From: Longimicrobiales bacterium
Lineage (GTDB): Bacteria > Gemmatimonadota > Gemmatimonadetes > Longimicrobiales > Gaopeijiaceae
DNA: 56,662 nucleotides
Reading direction: 5' to 3'
Assembly (NCBI GenBank): GCA_028822645.1
Contig: JAPKDG010000008.1
Span: forward strand, 1-56,662
A program made the translations under genes and the position numbers. Every line of letters starts with the position of its first letter. The first letter of the stretch is position 1. Positions 26,133 through 34,894 of this stretch are shown piece by piece. The notes under the pieces were generated by a model that was not told the DNA's origin, did no database searches, and saw only the letters and a list, made by a program, of their open reading frames with translations.

Positions 26133-27797
26133 TTGAGTAATCTAAAAGTGATAAATCGTAAATTGGGACTGGAAACTTTCCTATTTATTATCGCCATCTT
26201 AGTGGCAGGCTGCGACGATGGTATTGCCCCCCCTCTTAGTTCTTTTTCTTTATCTTCATCTAGCATCACATTTTCTTCTTTGGGTGAAACGGTACAATTA
26301 CATCTGTCGGCCAAGACTATGGAGGGCGCTGACTGGCAAACTCCAATTGCGTCATGGACTTCGGTAAATCCTGAAATAGCCACAGTTTCTGAATCTGGCC
26401 TAGTCACCTCAGTGGCCAATGGTTCAACCGAAATCATTGCTAGTTCGGGCACTTTTACAGCCCGGGCTTCTGTTGTAGTTAGGCAAAAGCCCGCAACTAT
26501 AAATCTCTCGGAAACTCACATCAATTTTGAAAATATCAGTGACACCGCACAATTATACGCTACGGCAAAAGACGCTCTTGGAAACATCCTACTAGAACCC
26601 GTACTAGTTTGGGCATCTGGAAGCCCCTCCATTGCAACTGTCTCTGAAATTGGTCTGATAACAGGTGTTAGCCTAGGTGCTGTCGAAATATCAGTAAGCA
26701 TAAATAACATCTCGGCCACGGCCAATGTTACTATCAGCCATTGGGATGAAATTACCGCAGGTTATAAAATGACCTGCGGAATGAGAACTTCGGACGAACT
26801 TTACTGTTGGGGAAACAATGACTACGGACAGATCGGTGACGGCACATCGGAACGCAGAGATGAACCCACCCCTATAGCTACAAGTTTGAACTGGATTTCA
26901 GTGACCTCCATGGTCGATCACAATTGCGGGATATTGTCTAGTAAACTTGGAGTTTGTTGGGGAAACAATGACTACGGACAGGTCGGTGACGGTACATCGG
27001 AACGCAGAGATGAACCCACCCCTATAGCTACAAACATCGGTCTAAATAAAGTAAGTGGAGGGCTAGAGCATTCCTGCGCGATATTGGTCACAAGTGAGAT
27101 TGAGTGTTGGGGACGAAATCAATTTGGACAACTAGGTAACGGGAACCGCACTAAACAGTCAATTCCCATAGCTATAAATCTTCAACAAACTTGGGTTGAT
27201 ATTACTGCTGGCTCTTATCACACATGTGCCATCAATAGTTCCAGTCACATTTACTGCTGGGGATTAAATCAATTTGGACAATTGGGTGATGGCACCACAG
27301 TAAACAAAGATTCTCCCGTGCGAATTTCTGGAGAATCAATCTGGACATCTATCAGTGCCGGTCTCTACCACACATGTGCCATCAATACATCCGGCGATGC
27401 TTCTTGTTGGGGGCTCAACGACCAAAAACAATTGGGATCAGATAGAAATCAAAACCAATGGCCTGTTCCCGATGAGATCCAAATAGAACATCAATTGACT
27501 GATTTATCTGCTGGCCGTTCGCACAGTTGTGGCTTGACTTTGTCAGGACAAGCTCTTTGTTGGGGGAACAATGACTATGGCCAACTAGGGGATTCGACTC
27601 AAACCCAGAGAAAATTTCCCGTTGCGGTCCATGGGAACCACATTTGGAGATCCATAGAGGCTGGAATACACCATACCTGCGGGGTAACCACTAGTGGGAG
27701 TGGTTACTGTTGGGGGGACAATCAGGATGGCCAACTGGGCAGCTACGCCGACTTGACTCAATTAACGCCCGGAAAGGTGAGTATCGCAAAATACTAA
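26133..27797 (+). CDS. RCC1-repeat lipoprotein with two Ig-like (BIG2) domains
   Basis: The N-terminus is a lipoprotein signal (FLFIIAILVAGCDDG, lipobox Cys near residue 27). Two bacterial Ig-like domains follow (about 35-115 and 118-200, each with an IATVSExGLVT-type strand). Seven RCC1-type propeller blades then run of about 48 residues, each with a pattern like AGxxHTCAI...CWGxNxxGQLGDG that keeps two Cys per blade. A seven-bladed surface propeller anchored in the envelope is expected; the ligand is unknown. The start is doubtful: TTG 26133 is used and GTG 26148 is an alternative. It is a plus-strand gene between two minus-strand blocks. Confidence 0.88.
   Translation: MSNLKVINRKLGLETFLFIIAILVAGCDDGIAPPLSSFSLSSSSITFSSLGETVQLHLSAKTMEGADWQTPIASWTSVNPEIATVSESGLVTSVANGSTEIIASSGTFTARASVVVRQKPATINLSETHINFENISDTAQLYATAKDALGNILLEPVLVWASGSPSIATVSEIGLITGVSLGAVEISVSINNISATANVTISHWDEITAGYKMTCGMRTSDELYCWGNNDYGQIGDGTSERRDEPTPIATSLNWISVTSMVDHNCGILSSKLGVCWGNNDYGQVGDGTSERRDEPTPIATNIGLNKVSGGLEHSCAILVTSEIECWGRNQFGQLGNGNRTKQSIPIAINLQQTWVDITAGSYHTCAINSSSHIYCWGLNQFGQLGDGTTVNKDSPVRISGESIWTSISAGLYHTCAINTSGDASCWGLNDQKQLGSDRNQNQWPVPDEIQIEHQLTDLSAGRSHSCGLTLSGQALCWGNNDYGQLGDSTQTQRKFPVAVHGNHIWRSIEAGIHHTCGVTTSGSGYCWGDNQDGQLGSYADLTQLTPGKVSIAKY
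26805..27033 (+). repeat. Near-identical 79-bp direct repeat, period 150 bp, inside the RCC1 gene
   Basis: Bases 26805-26883 and 26955-27033 differ at only two positions. They encode the same blade segment (CWGNNDYGQ then GDGTSERRDEPTPIAT), with one Ile/Val change. The other five blades are much more diverged, so this pair reflects a recent blade duplication or gene conversion. The spacing of 150 bases is 50 codons, one blade. Confidence 0.9.
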
Positions 27798-27826
27798 AAG
27801 AGGCACTTTGGCCCCCAAAGACTCTT
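27798..27826 (-). terminator. Terminator hairpin between convergent RCC1 and SDR genes
   Basis: CTTTGG (27806-27811) and CCAAAG (27815-27820) form a stem with a CCC loop, extended by AAGAG (27798-27802) and CTCTT (27822-27826) across a small bulge. On the minus strand it lies 32 bases after the SDR stop and is followed by TTTTAG, so it best fits termination of the minus-strand MoxR/dehydrogenase operon. It could also stop the RCC1 transcript from the other side. Confidence 0.6.
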
Positions 27827-27857
27827 CCATCAAACTTCAATTCATCAATGTAAATAG

Positions 27858-28571
27858 TCAGACAGACCTGGTAATCCCTCCATCCACCCTGATGTTCTGT
27901 CCAGTGATATATTCTGCTCCAGTTGAAAGAAGAAACAACGCTGTTTCACCAATCTCAGAAACCCTGCCGTAACGACCGGCCGGTATCCGCTCTAAGATGG
28001 TTCTATCAATTGGATAAGAATCTATGAATCCTGGCAAAATATTGTTCATGCGAATCCCATGAGGTGCGTACTCAGTAGAATATAATTTTGTATAACTACC
28101 CAGAGCCGCCCGTATACATGCCGAGACAGGGAAACTTGGGTCCGGCTCATAGGCAGCAAAAGTAGAAATATTCACTATCGAACCTCCTCCTCCCTTCATC
28201 ATCACCGGAGTCACTGCTCTCGCCATTTTTACCACGTTCATATAGACCATATCGAAGCCTGAATACCAATCTTCATCAGTCAGGTCCAACAGTGATCCCT
28301 TGGGTGGATGCCCAGTGCTGTTTACCACTCCGTCAATCCGTCCATAGTGCTGCATACACAATTGCACTGCAGTGTTGATGTCTTTTTCCGAAGTCACCGA
28401 CCCCGTGACTCCTACACAACCCAATTCGACTGCAAGCTGTTTAGCTCCTCCGGAATTCGATAGGAGAACCAATTGATATCCGTTGTCTCGCAGGGTCTTC
28501 GCAACTGCAGATCCCATTCCTCTGCCAGCCCCAGTAACTATAGCAGCCCGTTTTGTCATATGATCATCCAT
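27858..28571 (-). CDS. SDR-family protein with altered catalytic motif
   Basis: The 237-residue Rossmann protein has the cofactor motif TGAGRGMGSAVA near residue 14. GVVNSTGHPP takes the place of the NNAG strand, and the C-terminal GQNIRVDGGITRS is of classical SDR type. The catalytic YxxxK is not present. Where Tyr-x-x-x-Lys-Ala-Ala-Leu is expected the sequence reads VSACIRAAL, putting Ser and Arg at those positions. MNNILPGFIDS downstream is intact. It may be a variant reductase or a non-catalytic binder. It is 42 bases after the hydroxyacid dehydrogenase, at the end of the operon. A start at the second Met (28559) is possible. Confidence 0.85.
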   Translation of the reverse strand: MDDHMTKRAAIVTGAGRGMGSAVAKTLRDNGYQLVLLSNSGGAKQLAVELGCVGVTGSVTSEKDINTAVQLCMQHYGRIDGVVNSTGHPPKGSLLDLTDEDWYSGFDMVYMNVVKMARAVTPVMMKGGGGSIVNISTFAAYEPDPSFPVSACIRAALGSYTKLYSTEYAPHGIRMNNILPGFIDSYPIDRTILERIPAGRYGRVSEIGETALFLLSTGAEYITGQNIRVDGGITRSV

Positions 28572-28613
28572 GTTTCGGTTTGAATAAATGTACCTAGCCC
28601 CATTTCCAGTCGT

Positions 28614-29582
28614 TTATGTCACTATATATTGCGGGACGATACCCTCGATTGAGTCCAGAATAGCTCTCACAGACAAATCGCTCATGGCTTTCCTGGCCTC
28701 CCAGGTTGCGCTGCCGATATGCGGCGTCAAGGTCACCCTGGAATCAAGTTTCAATTCTACCGGAATGTTTCTCGGATCTTCGAAAACATCTAACCCAACT
28801 CCACCAATTAAATTTTTTCTAAGCGCTACGACTAAGTCGCCTTCCTTAATTATACCACCTCTTCCAATATTGATTAGAATGGATTTCCTCTTCATTTGTT
28901 GGAAAGTTTCTAGTTTGAAAGAATGCCTATTTTCATCATTTAATGGTGAAGTAATTACTAGAATGTCCGAATCTGAGATTAGCCCATGGAAATCCACATA
29001 ATCAATACCCAATCTGGATTCTATTTCGGAATCGAGCTTTTTCCGATTGTGATAGATCATTTTCATGCCAAATCCGCTGATAATTTTGGCCATGGCCTGA
29101 CCTATTCGGCCACAGCCTAATATGCCAAAAGTTTTTCCGGAGAGTTCTGTTCCCAACAGAAGATCTACTTTCCATCCCTTAAACTCGCCACTTTCTACTA
29201 GTTCATTTCCTTCGGCCAACCTTCTGGCAACCGTCATCACCAGAGAGACGCCCAACTCTGCACAAGAAGTTGTTAGGACATCTGGGGTATTGGTAATCAC
29301 TATCTTTTTCTCATGGGCGTATTTTACATTGATATTGTCATAGCCTACACCAAAATTAGAAAGGATCTTCAGCCTAGGGGCGGAATCGATGACTTCCGTG
29401 TCCACCTGGATACTGGTCATGACTACAGCTGCGCATGCTTCCCTTACGACATCATTGAATTCATCTTGACCCATGACTTTGTCGTCGGAATAAACGACTT
29501 CATAGTCATCAGGGAAGCTATTGTAGGAGTCCCCTATCAAAGGACCTGAAACTACTATAATTCCATTTGATTTTTTAGCCAA
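28614..29582 (-). CDS. D-isomer-specific 2-hydroxyacid dehydrogenase (glyoxylate/hydroxypyruvate reductase type)
   Basis: The 322-residue enzyme has the outer substrate domain (SNFGVGYDNINV, NTPDVLTTSCAE). The NAD(P)-binding motif is GILGCGRIGQAMAKI near residue 153. The catalytic triad is Arg in NIGRGGII, Glu in DVFEDPRN and His in LTPHIGSATWEAR. This set matches glyoxylate/hydroxypyruvate reductases and phosphoglycerate dehydrogenase relatives; there is no regulatory ACT domain. The start is TTG at 29582, supported by AAGGAG eight bases upstream. It follows the vWA gene by 66 bases and precedes the SDR. Confidence 0.9.
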   Translation of the reverse strand: MAKKSNGIIVVSGPLIGDSYNSFPDDYEVVYSDDKVMGQDEFNDVVREACAAVVMTSIQVDTEVIDSAPRLKILSNFGVGYDNINVKYAHEKKIVITNTPDVLTTSCAELGVSLVMTVARRLAEGNELVESGEFKGWKVDLLLGTELSGKTFGILGCGRIGQAMAKIISGFGMKMIYHNRKKLDSEIESRLGIDYVDFHGLISDSDILVITSPLNDENRHSFKLETFQQMKRKSILINIGRGGIIKEGDLVVALRKNLIGGVGLDVFEDPRNIPVELKLDSRVTLTPHIGSATWEARKAMSDLSVRAILDSIEGIVPQYIVT

Positions 29583-29648
29583 TGGAGTTTCTCCTTGCTA
29601 GCAGCTGTAGTCGATGTCTTGAGGTGGGTGTTCTCATTAGGCAGCTCT

Positions 29649-32216
29649 TCAGTCTTGTGCTTCTCTCAGAGTAAAGTAGGTCCAGATCCAAGGAAGCCTC
29701 CTAATAGATATATCGATTAAAAACAACATTAAAGCTACCAACAAGATCTTATTCCATAGCGGAATAGGAATGAAAGCTTTTTCTCCATAATCTGAAAATA
29801 TATCTTCTTCTTCCGGTAAAAATTTTCCCCCTGTGAGTTCGCTTATTGATCTTAAAAACTGCACATTAGGTGGGTACCTTTTATACTCATCTGGATATGT
29901 ATAGTGGAGGTTCTTTTCCTCAATCCCATTTACATCTGTGTTCAATTGGAAGAGATAAGCAGAATCCTGCGAGCTCTTGACCGGATAGCTTGCGCTATAG
30001 ACGCCAAATCCAGTCTGGGCAAGCTCCATTGTTATTTCTTCCGATCCTGGACCATTCACACTGATTTTAGGTTCTAACGATGAATCCAACATTCCATCTA
30101 ATCCAATTTCACGCACCGTCACTACTGCTTCATCTCCGTGACGTTGCACTTCAAAGGTAAGACCTGGATCATCGTTTCGGCGCATAGTTTCTCGTACCAA
30201 TTGAGTCCAGAATTTTCCATATCCATCCCATTCCAACCAATTGACAGCCCAACGGTTCTTCACGTCGGAGGTAAAAGCAGCTGTCCTGCCTAGTCCGTAG
30301 TGCCACCTAGCAAGAATAGGTGTGCCATCATCAACCTCTATCAACATTTCAGCATTATCTTTGCCCCGAGTTTTAACATATCCCTCAAGATCAGGAGCCG
30401 AATAAAGATCCAATCCTGAAAATATCTCAGAGGAACGCACAGATTCGAAAGTCACACGTTCTTCGATTAAAGTAGATTGAGACGCTATCTGAGCTTCTTT
30501 AATAAATACCTGTGGAACTCCTTGTGCATCCCTGATATAGTACGTCCGGCCATTTCCCCACATTGCAATATCTGACAGTAATTCACGATCCGCTTCCTCT
30601 CCCACAGCCACAGATGACACTGTTATATCTTCATCTGCCATTCTGGTGACGAGGTCTTCATAATCATCCGCGTAAGTCTTGCCATCAGAAAGAAGTACAA
30701 TATGTCGGACTTCGGCTTCCGTCTCAGCCAAGAGTTCAAATGCCTTGTCCAGTGCCGGATAAATATTTGTCTGAGATCCAGCGACTATCTGACTAATAGA
30801 TTGATTTATTCTGAGTTCTTCAGATGCGAGTTGAAGTGGGACTGCTACATAAGGGGTATCGTCAAAAGTCACCACCCCAAACCTATGTCTATCATCCATG
30901 ATTCCCAGGGCCGCTTTCGCTGCCTCTTTCGATAATTCCAGCTTTGCACCCACCATACTGTATGACTTATCTAGGACTATCACTAGCGCCAAATCTTTCC
31001 GTTCTTCCTCTACCTCAAACCAAATTGGTAATACTTCTTCTATCATCGAACCGGAATAGCCTTCCTTGCCGTAACTAGACTCGCCAGCGGCAAACACAAG
31101 ACCTCCTCCAAAATCTCTTACATATCTCAAAACTGCATCCATCTGGGTTGGCTTCAAATTCTCTGGTGATACATCACTCAAAAAGACAAGGTCAAAAGGC
31201 TCTAACCCAGCTTGGCTAGCAGGCACATCGGCTGCCGAAGATAGCACTACATCTATACCTTCCATTTCCAGTGCGTCATTCAGGTAATGTGCACTTTCTG
31301 AGCGTCCTTCCACATATAAAACCCGAGTTTGCCCTTTCACTACCACTGACTGGTCTAAACGATTGTTTTCTACTTCTTCATCTGATTGACTATCTATTCT
31401 CGCAGATATCGTAGTGGAGCCTGATCTTTCCATTACGATTTCGAATGGCAGGACATTGAGTCCCTTTTCAAGGGTCATCGATCTTTTCGAATGCTGCTCG
31501 TTTTCGATCAGCAACTCAACTACAGCATCCTTCTCGATTCGACTGTATATTTGCACTTCTACCAAGATCGGTTCTCCTTGGCGTATCTCCTCTGGAACTT
31601 TCACATTATCAATCCAGCTGTCATCTCCTCCAATTACTGTCGATGGAAAAGTGAAAATCCTAATACCTTTTTCTCTCGCCTCTAGTACTACATCGAAATC
31701 TTCACCGGAGTTTGCATTGCCGTCTGTGAATAGCACCAGACGGTTCAAGTAGGACGGATCAAAGCTATTCACGGCTTGTCTCAGGCCCCCACCTAAGTCA
31801 GTAACATTCTGATTGATAGAATTATTAGATCCGTCTGTTGATACTTCCACCGAAGCAATTTGGTCTGTAGAGCTAAGAGTTTGAGCTGATCCTGCAAACA
31901 ACACAAAAGCGGAATGCTCTGGATTTCTTTCATCCTCGACTCTAGAAACCCAGTCTATGGCACTCCTAATAAAAATAGGATCTATACTACCAGATACATC
32001 TATAGCATATACCGTAGAAATCCACGGTCCATATCTATTCCATGTAGGTTGCATCAAAGCCAGAACTAGCATCGAAAACAAACATGCCCTGATCACACTA
32101 AGAATTTTCAGGTGATATACCCCTATTTTGACTTTTGTCTCAGTTCTAATTTTCCACATTAATGGTAGCAATAGAAGAAATACCAGTGGCCAGTATTGCT
32201 CGAAAGATATGTTCAT
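29649..32216 (-). CDS. Membrane protein with two vWA domains and a GATase1-like domain
   Basis: From ATG 32216 the protein is 855 residues. It has two N-terminal membrane segments (YWPLVFLLLLPLMW and IRACLFSMLVLALMQ). A first vWA domain follows, with the MIDAS start AIDVSGSID near 70. A central domain (VLYVEGRSESAHYLNDAL, FGGGLVFAAGE) is of the glutamine-amidotransferase-like type. A second vWA domain starts at VLDKSYSMVGAK near 420. A C-terminal membrane helix lies at LLVALMLFLIDISI. The start overlaps the previous stop as ATGA (32213-32216), which decides against an upstream in-frame codon at 32291. It probably acts at the inner membrane with the MoxR ATPase. Confidence 0.88.
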   Translation of the reverse strand: MNISFEQYWPLVFLLLLPLMWKIRTETKVKIGVYHLKILSVIRACLFSMLVLALMQPTWNRYGPWISTVYAIDVSGSIDPIFIRSAIDWVSRVEDERNPEHSAFVLFAGSAQTLSSTDQIASVEVSTDGSNNSINQNVTDLGGGLRQAVNSFDPSYLNRLVLFTDGNANSGEDFDVVLEAREKGIRIFTFPSTVIGGDDSWIDNVKVPEEIRQGEPILVEVQIYSRIEKDAVVELLIENEQHSKRSMTLEKGLNVLPFEIVMERSGSTTISARIDSQSDEEVENNRLDQSVVVKGQTRVLYVEGRSESAHYLNDALEMEGIDVVLSSAADVPASQAGLEPFDLVFLSDVSPENLKPTQMDAVLRYVRDFGGGLVFAAGESSYGKEGYSGSMIEEVLPIWFEVEEERKDLALVIVLDKSYSMVGAKLELSKEAAKAALGIMDDRHRFGVVTFDDTPYVAVPLQLASEELRINQSISQIVAGSQTNIYPALDKAFELLAETEAEVRHIVLLSDGKTYADDYEDLVTRMADEDITVSSVAVGEEADRELLSDIAMWGNGRTYYIRDAQGVPQVFIKEAQIASQSTLIEERVTFESVRSSEIFSGLDLYSAPDLEGYVKTRGKDNAEMLIEVDDGTPILARWHYGLGRTAAFTSDVKNRWAVNWLEWDGYGKFWTQLVRETMRRNDDPGLTFEVQRHGDEAVVTVREIGLDGMLDSSLEPKISVNGPGSEEITMELAQTGFGVYSASYPVKSSQDSAYLFQLNTDVNGIEEKNLHYTYPDEYKRYPPNVQFLRSISELTGGKFLPEEEDIFSDYGEKAFIPIPLWNKILLVALMLFLIDISIRRLPWIWTYFTLREAQD

Positions 32217-33997
32217 ACTGTGATCCTCCGATGATACGTAAACCACTCTAGTGCGACCAATAATAATGAGATAGAAACCAGAAGGCTCCATAGGTTAGGC
32301 TTTATCTGTTCATTCAACCTATCATCAGACTTTATACCCACTCCAGAAAATGCTCCTGAATTAAGCCTAGATTTATTGACCAAAGTATAATTGTAGTTAG
32401 TCAGGTTTGCAGGCATCCAGGATCTATCAGACCCCTGGCGAATTGAGTATAAATTAGGCGCTATTGCATGAAAGATTGTATGTCCATCAAAAACATTAGC
32501 TTCGATTGAGTTGCCATCTAAGTCTAGTATTAATGCATTGTCTGTGGGAATCACCACCCTTCCCTGTTTCACAAAAGCAGGCACATTACTCTCTAGCATC
32601 CAGTCTATAGTATTGGCTAAGAATATTGGAAAGGCTGGTTGAAGAGGGAAATTTGATCCTTCTAAAGAAAATCCCACTTGGACAGATTTTTTATCAAGGA
32701 TCTTGGCAATTAAAAGAGGAGTTTCAATATCTCCCCACAAAATTTCGCTATCATCAGTAATAAAAGACGGAGACGACACCTTCTCTATCCTTAAGTCCGA
32801 CAGCGTGACGCCCCTAAGGACAGGATGATCCCCGAGAGACCTGAACGATCCTACCGATACAATATCTTGGCTGGATTGCTCTGCAATTAGAAATTCCAAT
32901 GTCGGAACGGAAGGTGGAATCTCTGGCTTGAAGCGGTCAAAAATATAAACGTCCGTCACGTCCATAGGATCATAGGACTCTGTCTCTATAACTGAAAATT
33001 CGACATTCGACATAGCTTCCAAAGCGGATTCGAGATAAACATTCCCGGATGTAACTAAAGTCACTTTAGATTTGGAACTTAAAGGCTTCACCATATAGGC
33101 AAGATCATCTTTGGGAAATGCGTCTCGCACACTAGTGACTGAGACACGTAACGGACCATCTTGAAATTCAGTAAGGTCGACAACACTGGTGACAGAACTA
33201 TCAGGTTTAAGAGTCAAGGATTCTCTTGTATTTTTTCCTCCAAGACCACTGACTCCAATTACTACTTCCTTAACATTCAAAGAACCGTTTGTTACCTGAA
33301 CGAATCCTCGAGGAGCAGAAGCAGATTCGCTGAGGCCAGAGCTAACTGTGAGACTTGTAATCCCAACATTTTCAGCTGGCTCAAAAACGGAGATTGTTTC
33401 TGTCATAGCGGGGACCGCAATAGATGACACCCCATCCGAAATAAACACCAGACGAGCATCTCTACTCCTAAGTACAGGATACTGTACATTGTCCCCAAAA
33501 GAAATGGATAACTTCTCTAACTCTTCTAGTGCTTTCCATTTTGTGTTGGCCACCCTAGACACGATTTGACCTGAAGTGTCAAGAATAAGAAATTCCGCGC
33601 TTGGGTGAGAACCCATAAGAATCTCTCTCGCCACCTCCACAGCATGTTCCCAGCGAGTAGATCCGTCTCGCGTAAGAGTAGCCATAGTGCCTGAGTTATC
33701 CATCACTATAGTCGCATTTTTGATCTCGGATTCTTCTGAAGAAATCAACTCAGGACCACCTGAGGCTGCAACAATAAAAACTGCTATGATGCAGGCTATC
33801 AATATGGACAGTAGTCGCCTCAATTTATCTAGGATGGAACTCCTCTTGCGTTCCCTCATCAAGCGGGTCCAAAGGATAGAAGATGATACTATCACTGTAG
33901 GAGGTGGTGGCTTGATCCAATAGAGAATCGCAATGATCAGCAAGCTGGCCACGGCCAACCCAGTCACCAATCCAGGATTGGCCATAAAAAGACTCAT
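32213..33997 (-). CDS. BatA-type membrane protein with vWA domain
   Basis: From ATG 33997 (MSLFMANPG) the protein is 594 residues. It starts with the aerotolerance-regulator-like N-terminal region: a membrane helix (GLVTGLAVASLLIIAILYW), a PPPPTVIVSSSILW stretch and a second helix (LLSILIACIIAVFIVAA). A vWA domain follows with VMDNSGTMATLT, a Thr-for-Ser MIDAS variant. A long extracytoplasmic beta-rich region precedes a final helix (LLVSISLLLVALEWF). The ATGA overlap with the DUF58 gene (33994-33997) fixes the start over an upstream in-frame codon at 34078. Its neighbours fit BatA/BatB-like systems. Confidence 0.85.
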   Translation of the reverse strand: MSLFMANPGLVTGLAVASLLIIAILYWIKPPPPTVIVSSSILWTRLMRERKRSSILDKLRRLLSILIACIIAVFIVAASGGPELISSEESEIKNATIVMDNSGTMATLTRDGSTRWEHAVEVAREILMGSHPSAEFLILDTSGQIVSRVANTKWKALEELEKLSISFGDNVQYPVLRSRDARLVFISDGVSSIAVPAMTETISVFEPAENVGITSLTVSSGLSESASAPRGFVQVTNGSLNVKEVVIGVSGLGGKNTRESLTLKPDSSVTSVVDLTEFQDGPLRVSVTSVRDAFPKDDLAYMVKPLSSKSKVTLVTSGNVYLESALEAMSNVEFSVIETESYDPMDVTDVYIFDRFKPEIPPSVPTLEFLIAEQSSQDIVSVGSFRSLGDHPVLRGVTLSDLRIEKVSSPSFITDDSEILWGDIETPLLIAKILDKKSVQVGFSLEGSNFPLQPAFPIFLANTIDWMLESNVPAFVKQGRVVIPTDNALILDLDGNSIEANVFDGHTIFHAIAPNLYSIRQGSDRSWMPANLTNYNYTLVNKSRLNSGAFSGVGIKSDDRLNEQIKPNLWSLLVSISLLLVALEWFTYHRRITV

Positions 33998-34884
33998 TTC
34001 AGAAATCTTCCCTGACGGAACACCTGCAAAACTAAATCTTCGAAAGGTGTTTCTGTAGACGTGTTGATATAACCCCAACCATTCTTTTTACAATAGGCCT
34101 CAATTGACTCGGAATGGGAGTCAAATAGTTCTCTATAGGAGTCCATCAGTGAAGGTGTGATTTTAACTCGTTCTATAGTTCCCAGTTCTGCATCTTTTAG
34201 CAAGACTTCATCGGGCAACTTGGGTTCTCTCTCTTCGGTTTCATAAAGATGTACAGCAAACAAGTCCTGGCGATAATGTCTTAACATATCGAATGCTCTT
34301 TCAAAGCCAGAAGGGTCCAGGAAATCCGATATGACAACAACCAACCCTCTTCGTCTCCTCGAGGAAAAGAAACCCTTAAAAGAACGAACCATCGAAGTAG
34401 AACCTCGAGTTGTCATTGCTTCTAAAAATTGAAAAGTGTTCCATACTTGGCTTTTTCCTCTCCGGGCGGAGAGTTGCTTGTCAACACCGCTATTAAACCC
34501 GATCAGATTGACACGGTCTTGATTCATAAGACCTACGTAGCACATGGCTGCAGCGATCTTCCTTGCATGATCAAATTTCGAAGGATTGCCGTAATCCATT
34601 GATGCGCTTGAATCGATGAAAATATAAATCGGCAAGTCAGCCTCTTCTTCAAAGGTGCGAAGCAGAAGTTTGTCCAACCTTAAAAATGTTCTCCAGTCAA
34701 CGTTTCTTGTATCCTCACCAGACACGTACTCCCTATAGTCCGAAAATTCAATCCCTGAGTTTGTCTTTTTTTTTGAACGATGTTCTCCGTGAAGATGCCC
34801 TGGAACCATCTGCTTAGAGATCAAATTCAAATATTCCAGTTTTTTTAGAAATTCATCATCAAATAGTGTGTTAGATCGTTCCAT
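33994..34884 (-). CDS. DUF58 domain protein
   Basis: DUF58 proteins are vWA-like partners of MoxR ATPases. The protein has the signature GIEFSDYREYVSGEDTRNVD with WRTFLR after it. A vWA-like core begins YIFIDSSASMDYG with a DxSxS MIDAS motif, and there is no membrane segment. I chose ATG 34884 (MERSNTL, AGGAA about 13 bases upstream and no overlap with moxR). ATG 34920 would add 12 residues and overlap moxR by 26 bases. It sits between moxR and the BatA-type gene. Confidence 0.9.
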   Translation of the reverse strand: MERSNTLFDDEFLKKLEYLNLISKQMVPGHLHGEHRSKKKTNSGIEFSDYREYVSGEDTRNVDWRTFLRLDKLLLRTFEEEADLPIYIFIDSSASMDYGNPSKFDHARKIAAAMCYVGLMNQDRVNLIGFNSGVDKQLSARRGKSQVWNTFQFLEAMTTRGSTSMVRSFKGFFSSRRRRGLVVVISDFLDPSGFERAFDMLRHYRQDLFAVHLYETEEREPKLPDEVLLKDAELGTIERVKITPSLMDSYRELFDSHSESIEAYCKKNGWGYINTSTETPFEDLVLQVFRQGRFLK

Positions 34885-34894
34885 ATCTAAATGT

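Noticed and set aside
26036-26452. 138-residue minus-strand ORF opposite the RCC1 lipoprotein
   Set aside because: It lies antisense to the signal and Ig-like domains of a gene with clear domains and shows no protein-like motif.
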